DNA of 64,000 nt. It comes from Torymus aiolomorphi (Eukaryota; Arthropoda; Insecta; Hymenoptera; Torymidae). Of this stretch, positions 1-28,000 are shown piece by piece (position 1 is the first letter of the stretch; each line of letters begins with the position of its first letter). A model generated the notes under the pieces. That model saw nothing but the letters and a program-made list of their open reading frames with translations. It was not told where the DNA came from and ran no database searches. Location of the stretch: contig CM070873.1 of assembly GCA_036365515.1 (NCBI GenBank), positions 229,477,876-229,541,875 of the forward strand, read 5' to 3'. Both the position numbers and the translations under genes were made by a program.

Positions 1-79
1 GTCGAAATAATGCACTTTTAATGAAGGTCGTGTGCTACACTGCAATAATGTATGTAGGTGCACGCGACGTCGATATATA

Positions 80-320
80 CACTGTTAAAATTCTGCATGA
101 AAATTAATGTATGTACTGGAAGCAAAATTTCATTGCAGTACATTAAATTTAATGCAAATTTTATTAAATTTAATGTACGGTACATGAAATTTAGTGTAAA
201 TTGCATTAAACTTAATGTAAATTTTATTAAATTTAATCTACATTGCATTAAATTTAATGTACTGCAATGAAATTTTGCTTCCAGTACATACATTAATTTT
301 CATGCAGAATTTTAACAGTG
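80..320. mobile_element. Palindromic Tc1/mariner-like MITE
   Basis: Two inverted arms (about 80-157 and 243-320) begin CACTGTTAAAATTCTGCATG and end with its complement. A TA dinucleotide directly abuts each end (78-79 and 321-322), as expected for a TA target duplication. The interior consists of degenerate repeats of a TAAATTTAATGTA motif. There is no coding capacity, so this is a non-autonomous element; the superfamily is inferred only from the TA flanks. Confidence 0.7.
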
Positions 321-322
321 TA

Positions 323-3300
323 GGATATTCGTTGATCCTCCGTGATTGTATACAATGTTCTCGAAATGCCTCATTGAAGAAGAAAAAAATGTCGCTGAGC
401 CGTTGTCGTGGGACAAGTCATTATTCGCAGTCGTTTCCGCTAATTGCCAAGTTCTGCGGGAGGAAAATGCGCTTTTAAAACAGTGAAATTGGAATTGAAT
501 GCGACTGATGGTCGGTGTGAGACATGATGCGTCATTAATGCGGGTTTCTAGCGAAAGCATTTTATAAGTGTGCAACAGCGAGTGCGTTACTCAGTTTTTG
601 GAAATTTTACATATGGGATTTTAACTACCTGCATGACGGTTTGTATATTCGTAAAACGAATCGTTTGAAATATGGCGAGGGTAGATAGATAATAGTTGTG
701 CTTTCACTTTACGACTTTTTCAACAATTTTTCTTTTTTGTTTTCTAACGCTGTTTTGATAAAGTTTTGATAGAACAGCATAGAATGAATATGTTAGCGAA
801 ATTTTAGCTTATCATCATTAAGACATTAAAAAAAAATTGAAGATAATAACACTCCATTTGATTCTCACGTGATTTGAGGCATAATGAATAGTTGCCCGCT
901 GAAAACCTTATTCCAGGCCAAGTAAATTTCCAACAATTTTGCCTCTCGATATAGCAATTCATCATCTATTGTTCGAAAATTGCAATCGTTCCGCGCACAC
1001 TATATTTTCCTTATTTTTTTATCATCGTTTAAACTGGAGTTTAGGCAACGTAATAAAATCAGCGATAAAATACGGGCCCTGGTATTTTCAAACCCAAATG
1101 CATTCTTTCCCATAATAAAAAATCTATACCGTTCAAAAACCTCTACAAAATGAAGTATAAATTACTCGTTATATACAGTCATCAAAATTACTATACACGC
1201 TATACACTCCGCTAAAGAATTTTCACGATTAATCAATTTCAATTAATACCACAAAGCATCATACCTCATCGCGAAACGATATTTCACTCCGTATATACTA
1301 TTAATCAGCAGCCTCTCTATTTATAACATTATCGACAACTACACGCTACTTATATAAATAAGCCCAACAAATAGGCCGTGCAAGGCGGCTCTCAACTCTC
1401 ATCGCATACACATAAACCACAATGAAAACTAACGCGCGTCCACAAAACAAGCTCGCCTTTCTACGATTCGAATCGCCCGCGGAGGAAATTCCTCTTTCTT
1501 CCCGCGTCCCATCTCAAAACAAACTCTCGCGCGTCTGGACTGCTCACTCGCGCTTTCGAGCCGCATGAGCTCCCATCGAAAAGAGAAAGAGCAAAAGAAC
1601 CTGTCGGTAGTAGGCCAAGCGAATTTCCAATAATTTCGGATCCACTCGCTCGCGCGCCTCGATTTATCGCGCATTGTGCTGCGGCCGAAAATTACGGCCT
1701 CGTCGTTATATACGTATGTACAACGTGTGCATCGAGGAATCCTGACCTCGAAATATCAGGCGCATGCACGCGCTGCATCCGATGTGCATATAATACGAGT
1801 GCATACATATCCCCGCGTGCGCAGCCCATTATTGTCGCCGCCGTCGTGCATGCAGCAGGCCGAGCGCGAGAGCAGCTGACAGCGAAAGGATGCCGGCGCG
1901 ATATCGCATCATGCGTAATGACGAGAAAAGTCAGACGTAAACACGCGCTATGTAGGAACAGAGGCTATGCGTATCCCACGCGAGTTTGCAAAGGTCGGAT
2001 AAACCCTCGGCCTGGTTCCAGGCATGCGTGACTCTTCGCGTGCGCGTCTCTTGTCTATAGGTGAGCTGCTGCTGCTGCACGTGCATAGATACCTGTAACG
2101 TTGTATATATAGCGAACGCGGTAATACATGCCAATTCGTTTTGCATTACGACGCGCACGGCGATGATGCTTCGAAACACACCTGCATGCGCGAGAGAGAG
2201 AGAGAGGCTCTTCGCAGAGATAGCTGCAACTACTACGCGGCGGAGTCTTTCATTGAGGCATCAAGTGGGCATAACAACTTATTGTCTGACATTTTCGTTA
2301 TTACGGGGCTTGCGAGCGCCGGCATCATTAATGAGCGAAATTTACTCCGTCGAGTCATGATTATGCACTCGCGATACGCGATACCTATATGTATATACGT
2401 AAGATTCTCTCGTGCGGGTGCATAATTTTCTTTTCTTTTCGTACGGTTATAGGAGGTATCCGAAGATATTTTTGGTTTTCCTGCGGTATTCTTTTCTTTT
2501 TCTATCGCGGTGTTTTTTTTATATATATAGGTACGCTCGTGGAATAATTACGTTACGAGCACGAGCGATGAAAAATGATGCGGACTTTCCTCGTAATTGA
2601 TTACGCGTTGACGTAATAGAGGTAACAGAACTCGCGCGCGTTACATATTACCGTACACATGAATTTTATAACAGTAGATTATGGACGTATTAGGCGATCT
2701 ATATTAACATTCGTTTCATTAAATCATTAGAGATTAATTTATTCATAATCTCTCTTATTAAACGGCTAATTATGCGTGAACAATCACGAACGAATCGATT
2801 GTGCAACGAGCCAGGGGAAAATCACGAGCTCTTAACAGAGAAAAGAAACCGTATATGAACATACAAACAACGTCGGGGAAAGAAGGCATTCAATTTAACG
2901 TTTAACGGTGCGCTCGCCCGTTTATAAACACTCCCCGCCTGCATGCAGGCGCAGTTATAAATCTTACGGTTAGTCGCGCATCCCGCAGAGAGCTCTAATC
3001 ACTAATTACGCGCGCGCTAAAGAAAAAAGAGAATAGCGAGTGCGGAAAAACGGTAGCAACTGCGGGGCCGGCTTTGCGAAACTCGCGCGCATATAAAGAA
3101 ATTAACGAAGAATCTCCAGTTACGTTTTTCCCACGCGCGCGCACCGTTTTTCCTTATTATATTATACTTATTTGCATAAAAGCGAGTCCCGGCAACCCAA
3201 TGAAGCTCGCTTTGTGAGGAAATTTTCTTATCACCGCACGCGCGTCGAGGCGAGTAGATAATCATCGCTGCGGTGTCTATATACTCCCCCGGCGCATTAC

Positions 3301-6300
3301 ACTTTTCTGGAGGTATGTGTGTATTATATACGAGATCGCGGGCACGCGTCTGTTTAACGGAGCTTCCATCTCCCATACTATAATACGCTCCATTCTTGCA
3401 TAAATTCAATCCGCACGCACGTATACTTATATAGGTACTACGCGCGATTTCAAATTTCGGATTTCCAGGGGGCCGGGCGGGAAATTCAAAAGGGCCGTAA
3501 TAAAACACTCGCGCGGTAGCGGACCTGTATATACTGCATGTACATCACAGAGCGGCGCGCGTGGGAAAAAGAAAGGTCGCGCTCGCGCCGTAGTTTTCGT
3601 ATTGTGTGAGCTCGCGCCGAGTTTTTTTCCTTCCGCGCCGGAGGCTACAACGACGGCGACGGCGACGTCGGTGGCAGGAGGGAGCACAGGTCCCTTCTCT
3701 TTCGATAGATTTATCTCTTGGGCGCACGCGCGCGGGCTTTTATATTCCCGCGCTCTCGCGCGATGAGCGAAAAAATTGCCGGGCGCCTTTATCGCGATTT
3801 ACACACACACATATACTTGAGTGTATATATAGAACGCGCCTCCTACAGTGAAAGTGATCTCGTTATTCACACGCGGGGGGGAGAGAGAGAGTGAGAGGGA
3901 GGCGCGATGACTTTTCGTACGTAATCGCGCGAGCAAGCGAGTGTACAGAGCTGGTGTGCTTTTCGATTTTGCTGTCTTTGTTGTTGTGCACAGCGCGAGC
4001 GCTCGCAAACTATATTAAAAGTGGCGCTTGAGCGATTGCCTCTGAGCGATAGGTTTTATTGATGGAATTACCAGTGTATGCTATCTCTGCTGGGTGATCT
4101 TTCGGCTGTCTCTGTGTGTGTATGTGTGGTTTGCGGCTGTTTATGTAACGTGCGCGATTTTTTTGGTGCTGTTTCTTATTTTGGAGAAATGTTTGAATTT
4201 TTCGGTGAGGGGTGCGCAGGTTGATTTATACAAGGTGCGAGTGATAGATTTTTGATTGGGAACAAGTTGGAGATTGTTTTGGATTTATTTCGAAGTGTGC
4301 CTGCGAACATGTCTGATCTGATTTGCGATTATGCGTCTAGTAATTATGCGTTAGATGTTTTTGTTGTTTTAGGTAAATTATATAAGGAATAGATACTAGT
4401 GTATAATTAAATGGTCTATTTAATTTCGAAAAGTAAAAAATTGCCGCGTTAATGAACGGCGGTTTTACCAAGTATTAGCCGGAAAGAAAATCTTGATAAC
4501 TTATATATATCTAAAAATCATGTTTGACAGCATAATGAGCTTATATCGATTAAATTCCGAATATTAATTCCCAAACCTTTTCAATGACCCATTTTTGCAA
4601 TATCTCAAATACATTAAGATTTTTCATAAAACCCTCGTATAATCCAAAATCCAAATTAAAAAAAAAAAAAAAAAAAAACAACAACGAAGTAATCCATAAA
4701 TCACTCCGCCGTAATTAAGTCGTCTATAGAGTAGCTCAAGTTTATTGCAATCCTCTTATTTAAATCTCCTCGTTAACATCTCACTCGACGTGCGAGCACT
4801 TCAACGCTCATGCCCGAGCGAACAGAGAAAAACGTCCACCCATCGAAATGAAAACGCGATAGTCTTAACGGAAACGCGATCTCGGATCGCGCCAAATCTG
4901 CACTCACGCGTGCAGCTCGCGCGCGAATTGGCTCCATATTAATATAACGATCTCGCGGGAGAAAAGAGCGCAACACGCGCAGCTCTCGACGCCCACGCGG
5001 CCGGAGTGCACAACGTGCCTACACGCGCAGTCCAAACGTGACTTTTATGCGCACGCGCTTTATATATATCAGATATAATATCAAGAGGTAAGACTCGGTC
5101 GCACGCACACACACAGACAGACATACTCACGTAAGGGGACAGTAGTATTCGCTATTGCGCAATTTCCGTTCAACGATGACGATATATTATATGTGATAGT
5201 ATATTATAGCTGTATATGCACGCATCGGTTTTCGCGTCGATCGTGTTGTTGTTACGTCTGACAAGAGCGGGAGTGGGACGGTCCTCCGATTACTTTCGCG
5301 TTTTTACGCGATTGCGGCTCCGCGATTCGTGGGCCGCGAAGGACAACGACAACGACGATCCGATGCTTTTTACGTAACGCGGGATGGGACGCGAGATTGC
5401 AGTCGATTTATTATCGGCGATTCGAAATGGAATGGAGAGCCGTCGCGCGTTTTCACTGATAATTTCGGTCTCTTTTGTCGTGCGCCGGTAATCCGTATAT
5501 TTATTTAACGATATTGAAAGCGCACGGAGAAAATATTGCAACTTTCCGAGAGAGCTCGATCCAATATACTTTTCAGCTGATTACAGGGACTTTCGTTTCT
5601 GCTGGTGAAAAAAAAGTGGTTACTGTTATAACAGTGAAGAATGTAGGTTTTTTTTGCATAAAACTTTATCAGTGTCGAGTTTTTTTTTTGAGGAAATTTT
5701 CTTAAAAGGAATTTTAAAGGAACGATTTTATTAAATTTATACATCTTTATTATTATCGGCCCGATATACACACACACTCGATACCACCGAAAAATAATAA
5801 TTAAAAAAAAGCAAACTTTTCGCGCGTAAAAACCTGCACACACATGCACCTGTTCCAATTTCTAAAAAACGAAGTCCGCATTCTTGTTGCATTTCTTCGA
5901 CGAAAGCTGCGGCAGGTAAGCTTATCGCCGCGGGTAAATCAATCAGCGTGCACACACGAGGAGGGAAACAAAGAGACGTACTTACACGAATGCATCTGCG
6001 GTTGTCGGAGACGAGACGGATGGAGATCGAAGAAGACGAAGAAGTCGAGACGCATGGAAAACGAGTCTTGTTTCGTTTTCCCGGCCTTCTCAATGGCGCG
6101 CGTTTGTGGTTTTGAGGCTTTCGACACATGTGCTTACTATGCATGAGTCCGTACATATATATTACGTGTATATATGTTTGGCTGTTAAGCCTTTCAGCCG
6201 TAACGGCGGCGGCGAGAACCTTTGACCTCGAGCAATCAATTCGAATTCAGAGTAAAGTGCGTCAGTCTCAGCTGCTGCTGAAAATCGTTATCGCTATATG

Positions 6301-6723
6301 ATGCTTTTTCCTCGATATGGCCTCGATGTGTGGAAAGTAAAATATATAGTGTAATATATAATAATAGATGTATTGTTATGGTACACTTGTTTAGGCAATT
6401 GTTAATGCATTGAATTGCAATAGTCGATTGGGCCTGAAAATTTAGTCATGAATTATTCATTAGTATAATGCACTTTCGGTGTCAGAATGAAAAAAGCGAA
6501 CTCTGGTTTTGGCCCTTGGCTTATTGAAAGATTACAACAGTGTTCACGCACTGTATACATACTGGACTTTTGTTTGGACAAAGTAATACTATCCCTACAA
6601 CATTGAATATTGAAACTACTATACTTAAATCTATTTTAAATAAATTAGAGAAAATGATTTTCATAAATTGTGAATCAACCCGCACATTTTATATTCAACA
6701 GAAGCTAAACACAAAATACAGTA
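323..6723. other. Gene-poor region, no supported gene
   Basis: No open frame here has a recognisable domain, an exon-like boundary pattern or sustained coding character. The stretch alternates AT-rich DNA with CpG-rich patches (about 1430-2050, 3000-4050 and 4770-5130) full of GCGCGC, short GA/CT runs and CA runs, and has an A run near 4659-4678. It may hold distal regulatory DNA for the gene to the right, but nothing specific can be named. Confidence 0.5.
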
Positions 6724-6975
6724 CACTCAGAAAATCCTCCTGTCTTGAAATAAAATTCCTTCCCAGAAAATCTTCGTGCGACAAAAAAGGATTCCTCCTC
6801 CGCGAACAAATTTCCTCCTGCGCGAAAAATCATCATCCCGCTACAGGAAACTTGACTTCCTGTTGTAAGATAATTCCTCCTTCCATAGGAAGATATCCTG
6901 TTGGCCCTATTTTTAGCGAAAATCCTCTTCCCACAGGCAGATTCTCGATGATACAGGAACATCGTTTTCTGAGTG
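6724..6975. mobile_element. Short TIR element with TA flanks
   Basis: The ends are CACTCAGAAAA and its inverse TTTTCTGAGTG, each bordered by TA (6722-6723 and 6976-6977). This is the arrangement of a Tc1/mariner-type MITE. The interior is non-coding and carries several TCCTCCT and CAGGAA motifs in both orientations. The CACT start is shared with the element at 80-320, but the interiors differ. Confidence 0.65.
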
Positions 6976-7980
6976 TATATTTTTCCGAATAACTGGATCG
7001 TACGTCAGCTCATCCAAATGATAATTAGATTAAAAGCAACTGTTTACATTCATCCGGACAAAAGCACACACACGTCCGAAAGAAAAATGAGCTCTCCTGA
7101 TTTAATGGCTTCTCAAACGAGCCGAATGAGAAAACCTCAACGGGGCTCGCGCGGCTTTCTAAGGAAAATTACAGTTACCATTCCATTCAGATGTCAGCGT
7201 ATTTTACAAACCGAAAAATGTGCGCCTCTCGAACGACCGGCGAAATAACGATTATTTTTCCGCAGCCACTCCATTACCGGTGTACCACCGCGCCGTCACC
7301 CGGCCACACAAAAGCGATCTCGCGCGCGCGCGCGCCGATAAACCACGAAGAGTAATACAGTCGACCCGTCGCCTAAAGAAGAAAAAGAAAAAGAAAAAAA
7401 AACAGAAGGGTGGGCAGATGGGTTGTATACTTATACAGTCACTTCGCGCGGCATTCCAAGCGAGCGCGAAGAAGAAGGGCGATAAAAAGCCCGAGAAGAC
7501 AGCAGCAGCAGCAACAGCGAGAGGAAAGAAACCAGGAAGAGCTTCACGAGCACTGCATATAAAATTCTCTCTCTCTCTCTCTTTCTCACTCTGGGAAGGG
7601 GGCAAGAGTAGGGCCCATCGAGTCGATTGCCTCCCTCCCTCCATCTCTCCCCGGTGAAAGGGCGTGGGAGGAAGAGAGAGAGAGGACTGTGCATACCTGG
7701 GCGTCGCACGCGCTCGCTCTCCAGGTATGCGCGCACTCACGCTCCGGTAGTGGGGAAATCCCTTCTCGCGAAAGAGAGTGGAGCGTTGAGAGGGCCGAAG
7801 GAGGGGGGCGCTTACCGGGGGCCCGCAGGAATCCCTCTCCCAGGTGAATCCTCGGCGCTCCATTCCGTTCGGGGATTTCACGGAAGATCGCGCGCTCTCG
7901 AGCCAGGCCCCGTGCACGCGTGCACACAGTACACACGAGTACGCTGACTGAGCGAGTAAGGAGAGCGCACCGAGCAACCC

Positions 7981-8015
7981 TCAGTCTCAACGCTGCGCTC
8001 GCCGAGGTCGGTCGT
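7981..8015 (+). promoter_or_regulatory. TATA-less core promoter: initiator plus DPE
   Basis: TCAGTC at 7981-7986 matches the arthropod initiator. Taking its A (7983) as +1, GGTCGT occupies 8010-8015, exactly +28 to +33, and fits the DPE consensus RGWYVT. No TATA box is seen upstream. The flanking 7.3-8.4 kb is CpG-rich with CT/GA runs (7567-7583 and 7673-7683) that could bind a GAGA-type factor. This would give the CDR2-like gene a 388-nt 5' UTR before the ATG at 8371. Confidence 0.6.
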
Positions 8016-8370
8016 GTGCTGGCGCTCTACTTAGGTACACGTTTTACGATCGTCTCTGCTGTGTATAGATGCCTGCGCACTCAAATGAACTTCGAGCGTC
8101 AGAGAGTTGCACTTCGCCGGTAAAGGCAACAGTGAACGAGTATAGTTGCGCGGTGTGACAGAGTTGACGTTACAGTTAACTTTCGTTATGTGTTATTGTT
8201 GTTGGTGAATAAGATTAAAAAAAAAAAGTTCTCACGAGTGCGCGGCTAAAGAAGAGGAAAATAATTAGAAGGGAGAACTGTTGCTGTCGGTCTCGGTGCA
8301 CGCGAGTGCGGAGGGTTCCCGAGAGAAGTCAAGGGTGGACGACGCGCCGAGGGACGAAGAAGAAGCGGGC

Positions 8371-22487
<14,117 letters not shown>

Positions 22488-23510
22488 TTCCTACCCCCCC
22501 TTCTTCCCCCCTCGTAATTAACCGACCCCAAGCCCCCCTCCCCCGCCCCATATTCAATTCGACGTATGTACAAGTTGAGCGTAAGTATGTAGGGAGAGCG
22601 GAAACCAGCGAGAGAGATTATTCTCGCGTCGAATTATACTTCTGTGTGTGTCAAAGAAAACAAAACAAACAAAAAAATAATTATAATAATAATGATGATG
22701 GAGAAGACCGTCTTTTTTTACGTAACTTTTTTAAAAATATAACGAAAGATAATGAAGATTCCTTTATTCCCTTTTTCTTTTTATAATGTCAGTTTTTATC
22801 GAGCATATATATGTATACATTGTATTGTTTTTCGTCCCCCTTATTTTTTTAATCATGTATAATGTAGATGAGCGAGAGTATTGTAAAAGTACATGTTGTG
22901 AATCTGATTCAGTATTGATGGCTCGCCGCCGGCCATCCTAGGAATCTTGTTTTGTAAATATGGATATGTGGTGAGTTGTCGAATCTAGTAGGACTTTACT
23001 ATTTAACGGAAATAAAGAAAGAGGTGTAATAATAATTTTTTTAGGTATATTTTGTATCTTATATATCTTTTATTCTCGAGGACGTGTATTACCGAAAAGC
23101 AGAATGAAAGAGCGAAAGAGACAGAAAGAGCGTAGTACCGCGTAATGGGTGTAATCGTCAAAACGTATATATATATATATTTGTCCATTGAAATTGAAGA
23201 GAAAAAAAAGATCCTAATATTTATTTTTTAAGTGTCGCTTTATCGGACACAGAGAAAGCGCGCACATTTTCTGCGCCATTTCAATTGTACGAAGATGACA
23301 ACTTCAAATTACTTATGTGCCATTAAATAATTACAAATTACAATCAAGATATCTTACTTTCAGACGATTATTGCTCGTTGGATTTGTGTATTTATAGGTC
23401 TTTGCCTAATTCGTCAGGTAGAATGCATGTATACTTTAGCTTTTGTATTCTACAGGTATGGACTACAATGTTGTGATTATCTTATAAAAATAAATAAACT
23501 CTTTACCACA
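22488..23510 (+). other. 3' UTR and poly(A) signals of the CDR2-like gene
   Basis: Non-coding after the TAA at 22485-22487. AATAAA occurs at 23011-23016 and, overlapping, at 23489-23498. The distal pair is followed by a T-rich region and lies only about 40 bp from the AATAAA of the opposing gene (23543-23538 on the minus strand), so the two genes probably end tail-to-tail with almost no gap. Confidence 0.55.
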
Positions 23511-23812
23511 AAGCTCTAAATAATATTTGTTGTTCTACTTTATTTCTTTACATTTAATATAATGAGCAAGTAAAAAACACACGCATATTAAGTTACAAAT
23601 TGAGAAAAGTGAACCTTTATTAAAGAACTGTATTATAAACGCAAATTTATACTATATTTTTTATGCAAAACATCAGTTTGCAACGTTTTATGGAACTTTG
23701 TGTTGTTGGTTACTTTTAAATACAAATGGAATTACACTGTTTTACAATTTCTTTTAAGTCTTTTAGCTTAAAATATTGAAAATTCTTTGATTTAAACGCA
23801 TTAGAAAACTTT

Positions 23813-26800
23813 CTAATTATCAAACAACGCGCGATGCACTGCTCCTAAGTTTGAGTGTGAATAACCTGAACTTCTTGATCTGAAAAATCAAAACAAATAT
23901 ATTTAATTTTTACTTCAATAATTATATTGTTAAAAAATAATAATAAGTATTAATTTAACTTTAAGAGAATCGGAATTGATTTGGAATTTCATTAGCAATT
24001 ATATTACTAAATCAAAATCTTGTATTAATAAGAACTTACTGAGAAAGTACTCTGCTTGATGATGACGAAGATGCTTTTGGTCGGGGATTTACAAGAAGGC
24101 ATTTCATTGGATGTCCATCCAATTGTCGATTATGGTAAGTCTCAACAGCTTTGGATGCATCCTTCAAAGATTTATATATAACTTCAGCTATGCCGGGCCT
24201 TACTAGCCTAGAGACAAGCAATTCTCCAACATCCTCAAATAGTTCCTAACATACACAAAAATAGATATTAATTCTTGCATCAGAAATGAAATAATCAATA
24301 TTAGTTTTTATATTTTTATTTATACCTTAATGTCTTCTTGAGTAACGTTTGGTTGTAAATTTGATACTACGATTCGGTATCCGGCAGATTGAGAGCCCGT
24401 CTTAGCACGAGAGGAACTAGCAATACGATTTGACTTTGGAGGAGGCGAATCCAATCTTGATTTAACTCCTTGAATACCTCTGTGATTTCTCACTGCGTAA
24501 TACTTGGATTCTAAAGCACTCTCGGGTAGAATTGTACTACAATTAATTAAAAAGAAAAATAAACATTAAGAAATTTTCAAAATTTAAATCACGCAAAATA
24601 TTATTCCAGAAATAAATTTACCGAGATTTAGAACCGAAATTCCATTCATTTCTGTATGAAGGCGCTGATGATGTCAACTTTGTCTGGAAAAAAGGCTTCT
24701 GTTAATATCTCTTAGAAAAGTCTATTTAATAAAAATGTAATATTAAATTGTACCATGTCAGAGCGAGGGATGACTTTGTAGTCCCGCCTTGCGTGATCGT
24801 TAGAACGCAGAGATGCGCTTCTGGACAATGAACTGCTATGAGAAACAGGCTTATCCCAATCATATGGTACTGGCTTGATATTAAATAGAGGAGGTGGTGG
24901 AGGTAATGATGGCACATAATCATTACTGACCGTACGTCTCAAAGCAGCTTGATGATTTAATAAATACTCTGAAATTAAATCTTCTTTTCATAAATAATAC
25001 TATTCTTTTGTTTGTTAATTTTTTGCAATTCATATGCAAAAATTAAAAATTAAATTATAAATATTACTCTCTAAGGCTGCTTATCAGTAGTAAGCAATTA
25101 TCATTGGCTTAATAAACAAATAAAAAATTCTTTGATATTTAGAATTTTTTTTTTATGTTAACTTCGATACAAAAAGCACAATATAATTAAGTACTTAACA
25201 CTGTGAAAGCGATGTCAAATGAAAAATTGAACAACTTCATTACTTTTGTTTTCTTTCATTTTGTTTGTTTTTCTTAAACAATTTATTTTTCGATACGTTA
25301 CGTCCTAAAATTCGATTTTACGGATTTATTTGCGGACGTAAAATGAGTGTAAAAACGAATTTTTCGGCAAGTATAACAAAAAATAATGTTCCTCCTTACT
25401 CAGCTGCAAGATTTCACACCCTCGTAGTGATTGAGTGACATTCGGAATGGCTTTGCCAGTCCTCGTGCGCTGCGACTCGGTTCGTGAAATCGCATTTTAC
25501 GCACTAATGACGAAAAATACTATTTTTATAGATATTGTTCAATTTTCAGATGGATATATTCATGCAAAAAATATTTTGTAGGTTATTAGGTGGATATTGA
25601 AAGGTATCCACATTCAATGGATGCGTTTTAAGGTAATGTGTTCCTAATCTAGTTTATTGTGTTATAACTAGTATATAAGTGATTAGTATATTAGTGTGAC
25701 ATTTGATAAGTATTAATGGATAAATTACACTTGAGAGCTAATGGCTGATATCGTACCTTTAGTATGATAATCATAATCCTTTGTTTTGGGATATTTAACT
25801 GTAAAAAAAAAAGTTCTATCAACTTGATACTTTTAATAAGTTTTACAACTCAATTTAACTGTGTTGATTTTTATTTCTTTACTAAATATTTTTTAATGCA
25901 TCTTGAATATCTTTTATTATTGCATAAATTTGATTTTATTGATTCAAGATAGCTATCCTATTACTAGTCTATTACTAGATAAAAATTTTCAAATTAATTT
26001 TGAAATTTCTAGAATAAGATATATTTTACACTAAATTTATCATTGTGAATAATTGCCTATAAAAACCCTAGTAAAGTTATGCATTCTTATTTTTAATACC
26101 ATCATCTTTGTCTACATAATAATGCTGTACCACCTAGTATACTTGTTTTTGTATAGAATATATTAAATTTTAGATACATTTTTAATTGTTATGAAAATAC
26201 TTGCATTTATCAGCTAATAATCTAATAAAAATTTATTATAATTACACAAACTTATATATTCTATGTATAAAAAAATATCCAAAAATGATTATTTACCATC
26301 AGCATAATTCATCCTCATTTCATTCACATAATGTGACTCTGATCTAGGTGGTGCTCTATAGCCCACGATAAAACCAGGACCTAATAAACGTGGTAGCTGT
26401 GGAGGCGGAAGTTTGTTGGTACTCAAACCAACACGACCATTGCGTCCTGTCTTGCGTGAAATATTAGCTGACTCCCCCTTCTTGGGATTAGACCTTAGTT
26501 TTTGTAATTTCAAGCGAGCATCGCTTTGTTTTGCAATTTGTGCTAGCTTATCCCTAGCATCTGTAATTGTTTTTCTTTTTTTCTGAATAATTTTGAATCG
26601 TGCATCTTCAACACGTTCTGTGGGCTTAGCTCGGATAGGAACACTACCATTTGCCTTGGGGCCACCTTTAGGTGCAGGCTTTCTGGGTCTAAAAACGAAA
26701 TCATGTTACACCTAATAAGTATGGAAGAGGTATTGATTGATCTTTGAAGTCTAAATTTGTTTTCATGATACTTGTCATTTTAAGGTTATGGTTTCAAATG

Positions 26801-27170
26801 TAAGTGAAAAGTCAATTAGTAATTAAAAAAAGGAAACTAAGAACTAAAATTGATTAATGTACTGTTAAAAAGCTTACTCGAAGTTATAAATATTATACCA
26901 AACAAATATTTAATAAGGAAATAAATGAAGCCTTATCTGAAAAATCATTAACGAGTAATAGAAGGCGTAAAAGTGACGCCGGAACAAATCATACGTTACT
27001 GCTACGACATCGATAATTGAAAGTCGTTAGAAAAAAAGACATGTGAATAACAGATAAAACAAACTGAGCCAAGAAATTAAAAGTTATACTCACGCGCTTC
27101 TCCGCATAGCGGCCGTCGATGGTTTTGACTTTTTTATTATGTCATCCAAACTCACTAAATCATTAGACAT
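23813..27170 (-). CDS. POLDIP3: POLDIP3/SKAR-like RRM protein, 7 exons
   Basis: Exons (minus strand) 27170-27094, 26688-26297, 24968-24754, 24683-24622, 24536-24326, 24245-24040 and 23879-23813 join in phase to give 409 residues. The N-terminus has SLDDIIKKSKP, resembling the UAP56-binding-type start of POLDIP3/SKAR. Exon 2 carries spaced DAR motifs (EDARFKI, TDARDKL, SDARLKL), a repeat pattern of this family. A single RRM spans about 302-372, with IVVSNLQ and GIAEVIYK at the RNP2 and RNP1 positions and DGHPMKC near its end. The C-terminus, GAVHRALFDN, resembles the vertebrate ILKALF motif. In vertebrates the protein links the exon-junction/TREX machinery and S6K1 to mRNA export and translation; that role is inferred here. 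A proline run sits in exon 3. The ATG at 27170 is the first in frame. Confidence 0.85.
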
Positions 27171-27647
27171 ACCAAAACCGGGATTGTTAAATGCGATAGG
27201 TGAAAGCTAACAATCTAACGTTATCCACGTTGATAATATAATATACTTAACGTCGAACAGTTGAAGCCGCGAGGGAGTTCAATTTTATTGAAACGCAAAG
27301 CGATACTTCTTCCGTCCGGCCTTGCCTTCGAGGAACTGTAGAAGCGGAACGTAATGGCAGCAGCGCCCGGCGTGCCTCGTTGATGCCTCCCGACTTTTGC
27401 GTTTTGCCTCGTGGGCCGCGCGGCGTGTGTGTCGCTGATGCTGGGAAAGTAGGCGGAACCCCGGAACACGAAAACGGAACAAGTCGAAACAAGAAGCGTC
27501 GATACGACGCATGCGCACATCAATCTAACGCCCAGCACCCGGATCCCGGAAGTTTCGGAATCCGCATGTCACGTCATAAGTACGGACTTGAGACGGTCTT
27601 GAGTCCAGAGTTGTACGCACTATTAATTGTATTGGTCAATGGAATTA
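27171..27647. other. 5' flank of the POLDIP3-like gene
   Basis: A moderately GC- and CpG-rich stretch next to the first coding exon, peaking at 27290-27550, probably containing the promoter and 5' UTR for the minus-strand gene. Several short frames on both strands have no recognisable product. No TATA or initiator match is convincing. Confidence 0.4.
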
Positions 27648-28000
27648 TGCCCTAATCACATAACCGCGTACGATCGCGTACGTCTGCGTACAACCGCGTC
27701 CGACGTTAAGGAAGAATCTAGTGATTTTCGCTGTTGCCAACAGCGGCAATGTCAGTGCAATAACTAGTACTTTCGAGGAACAGACCTACGTCGGCTACTA
27801 CACCAACGACACAGACATAACAAGCAAGTGTTACTCCGATCTACTGCACTTCGTGTGAGTAGGTCTGTTCCTCGAAAGTACTAGTTATTGCACTGACATT
27901 GCCGCTGTTGGCAACAGCGAAAATCACTAGATTCTTCCTTAACGTCGGACGCGGTTGTACGTAGACGTACGCGATCGTACGCGGTTATGTGATTAGGGCA
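27648..28000. mobile_element. 353-bp foldback MITE, copy 1, TTA target duplication
   Basis: Near-perfect inverted arms of about 140 bp start TGCCCTAATCACATAACCGC and surround a short centre (about 27791-27857). TTA flanks both ends (27645-27647 and 28001-28003). A nearly identical copy at 57672-58025 is flanked by TAA. The 3-bp TWA targets suggest mobilisation by a PIF/Harbinger-type transposase, but there is no coding sequence to prove it. Confidence 0.8.

Noticed and set aside
7252..7977. 241-codon minus-strand frame upstream of the CDR2-like gene
   Set aside because: Low-complexity composition in CpG-rich promoter DNA with CT runs; no domain and no exon signals.
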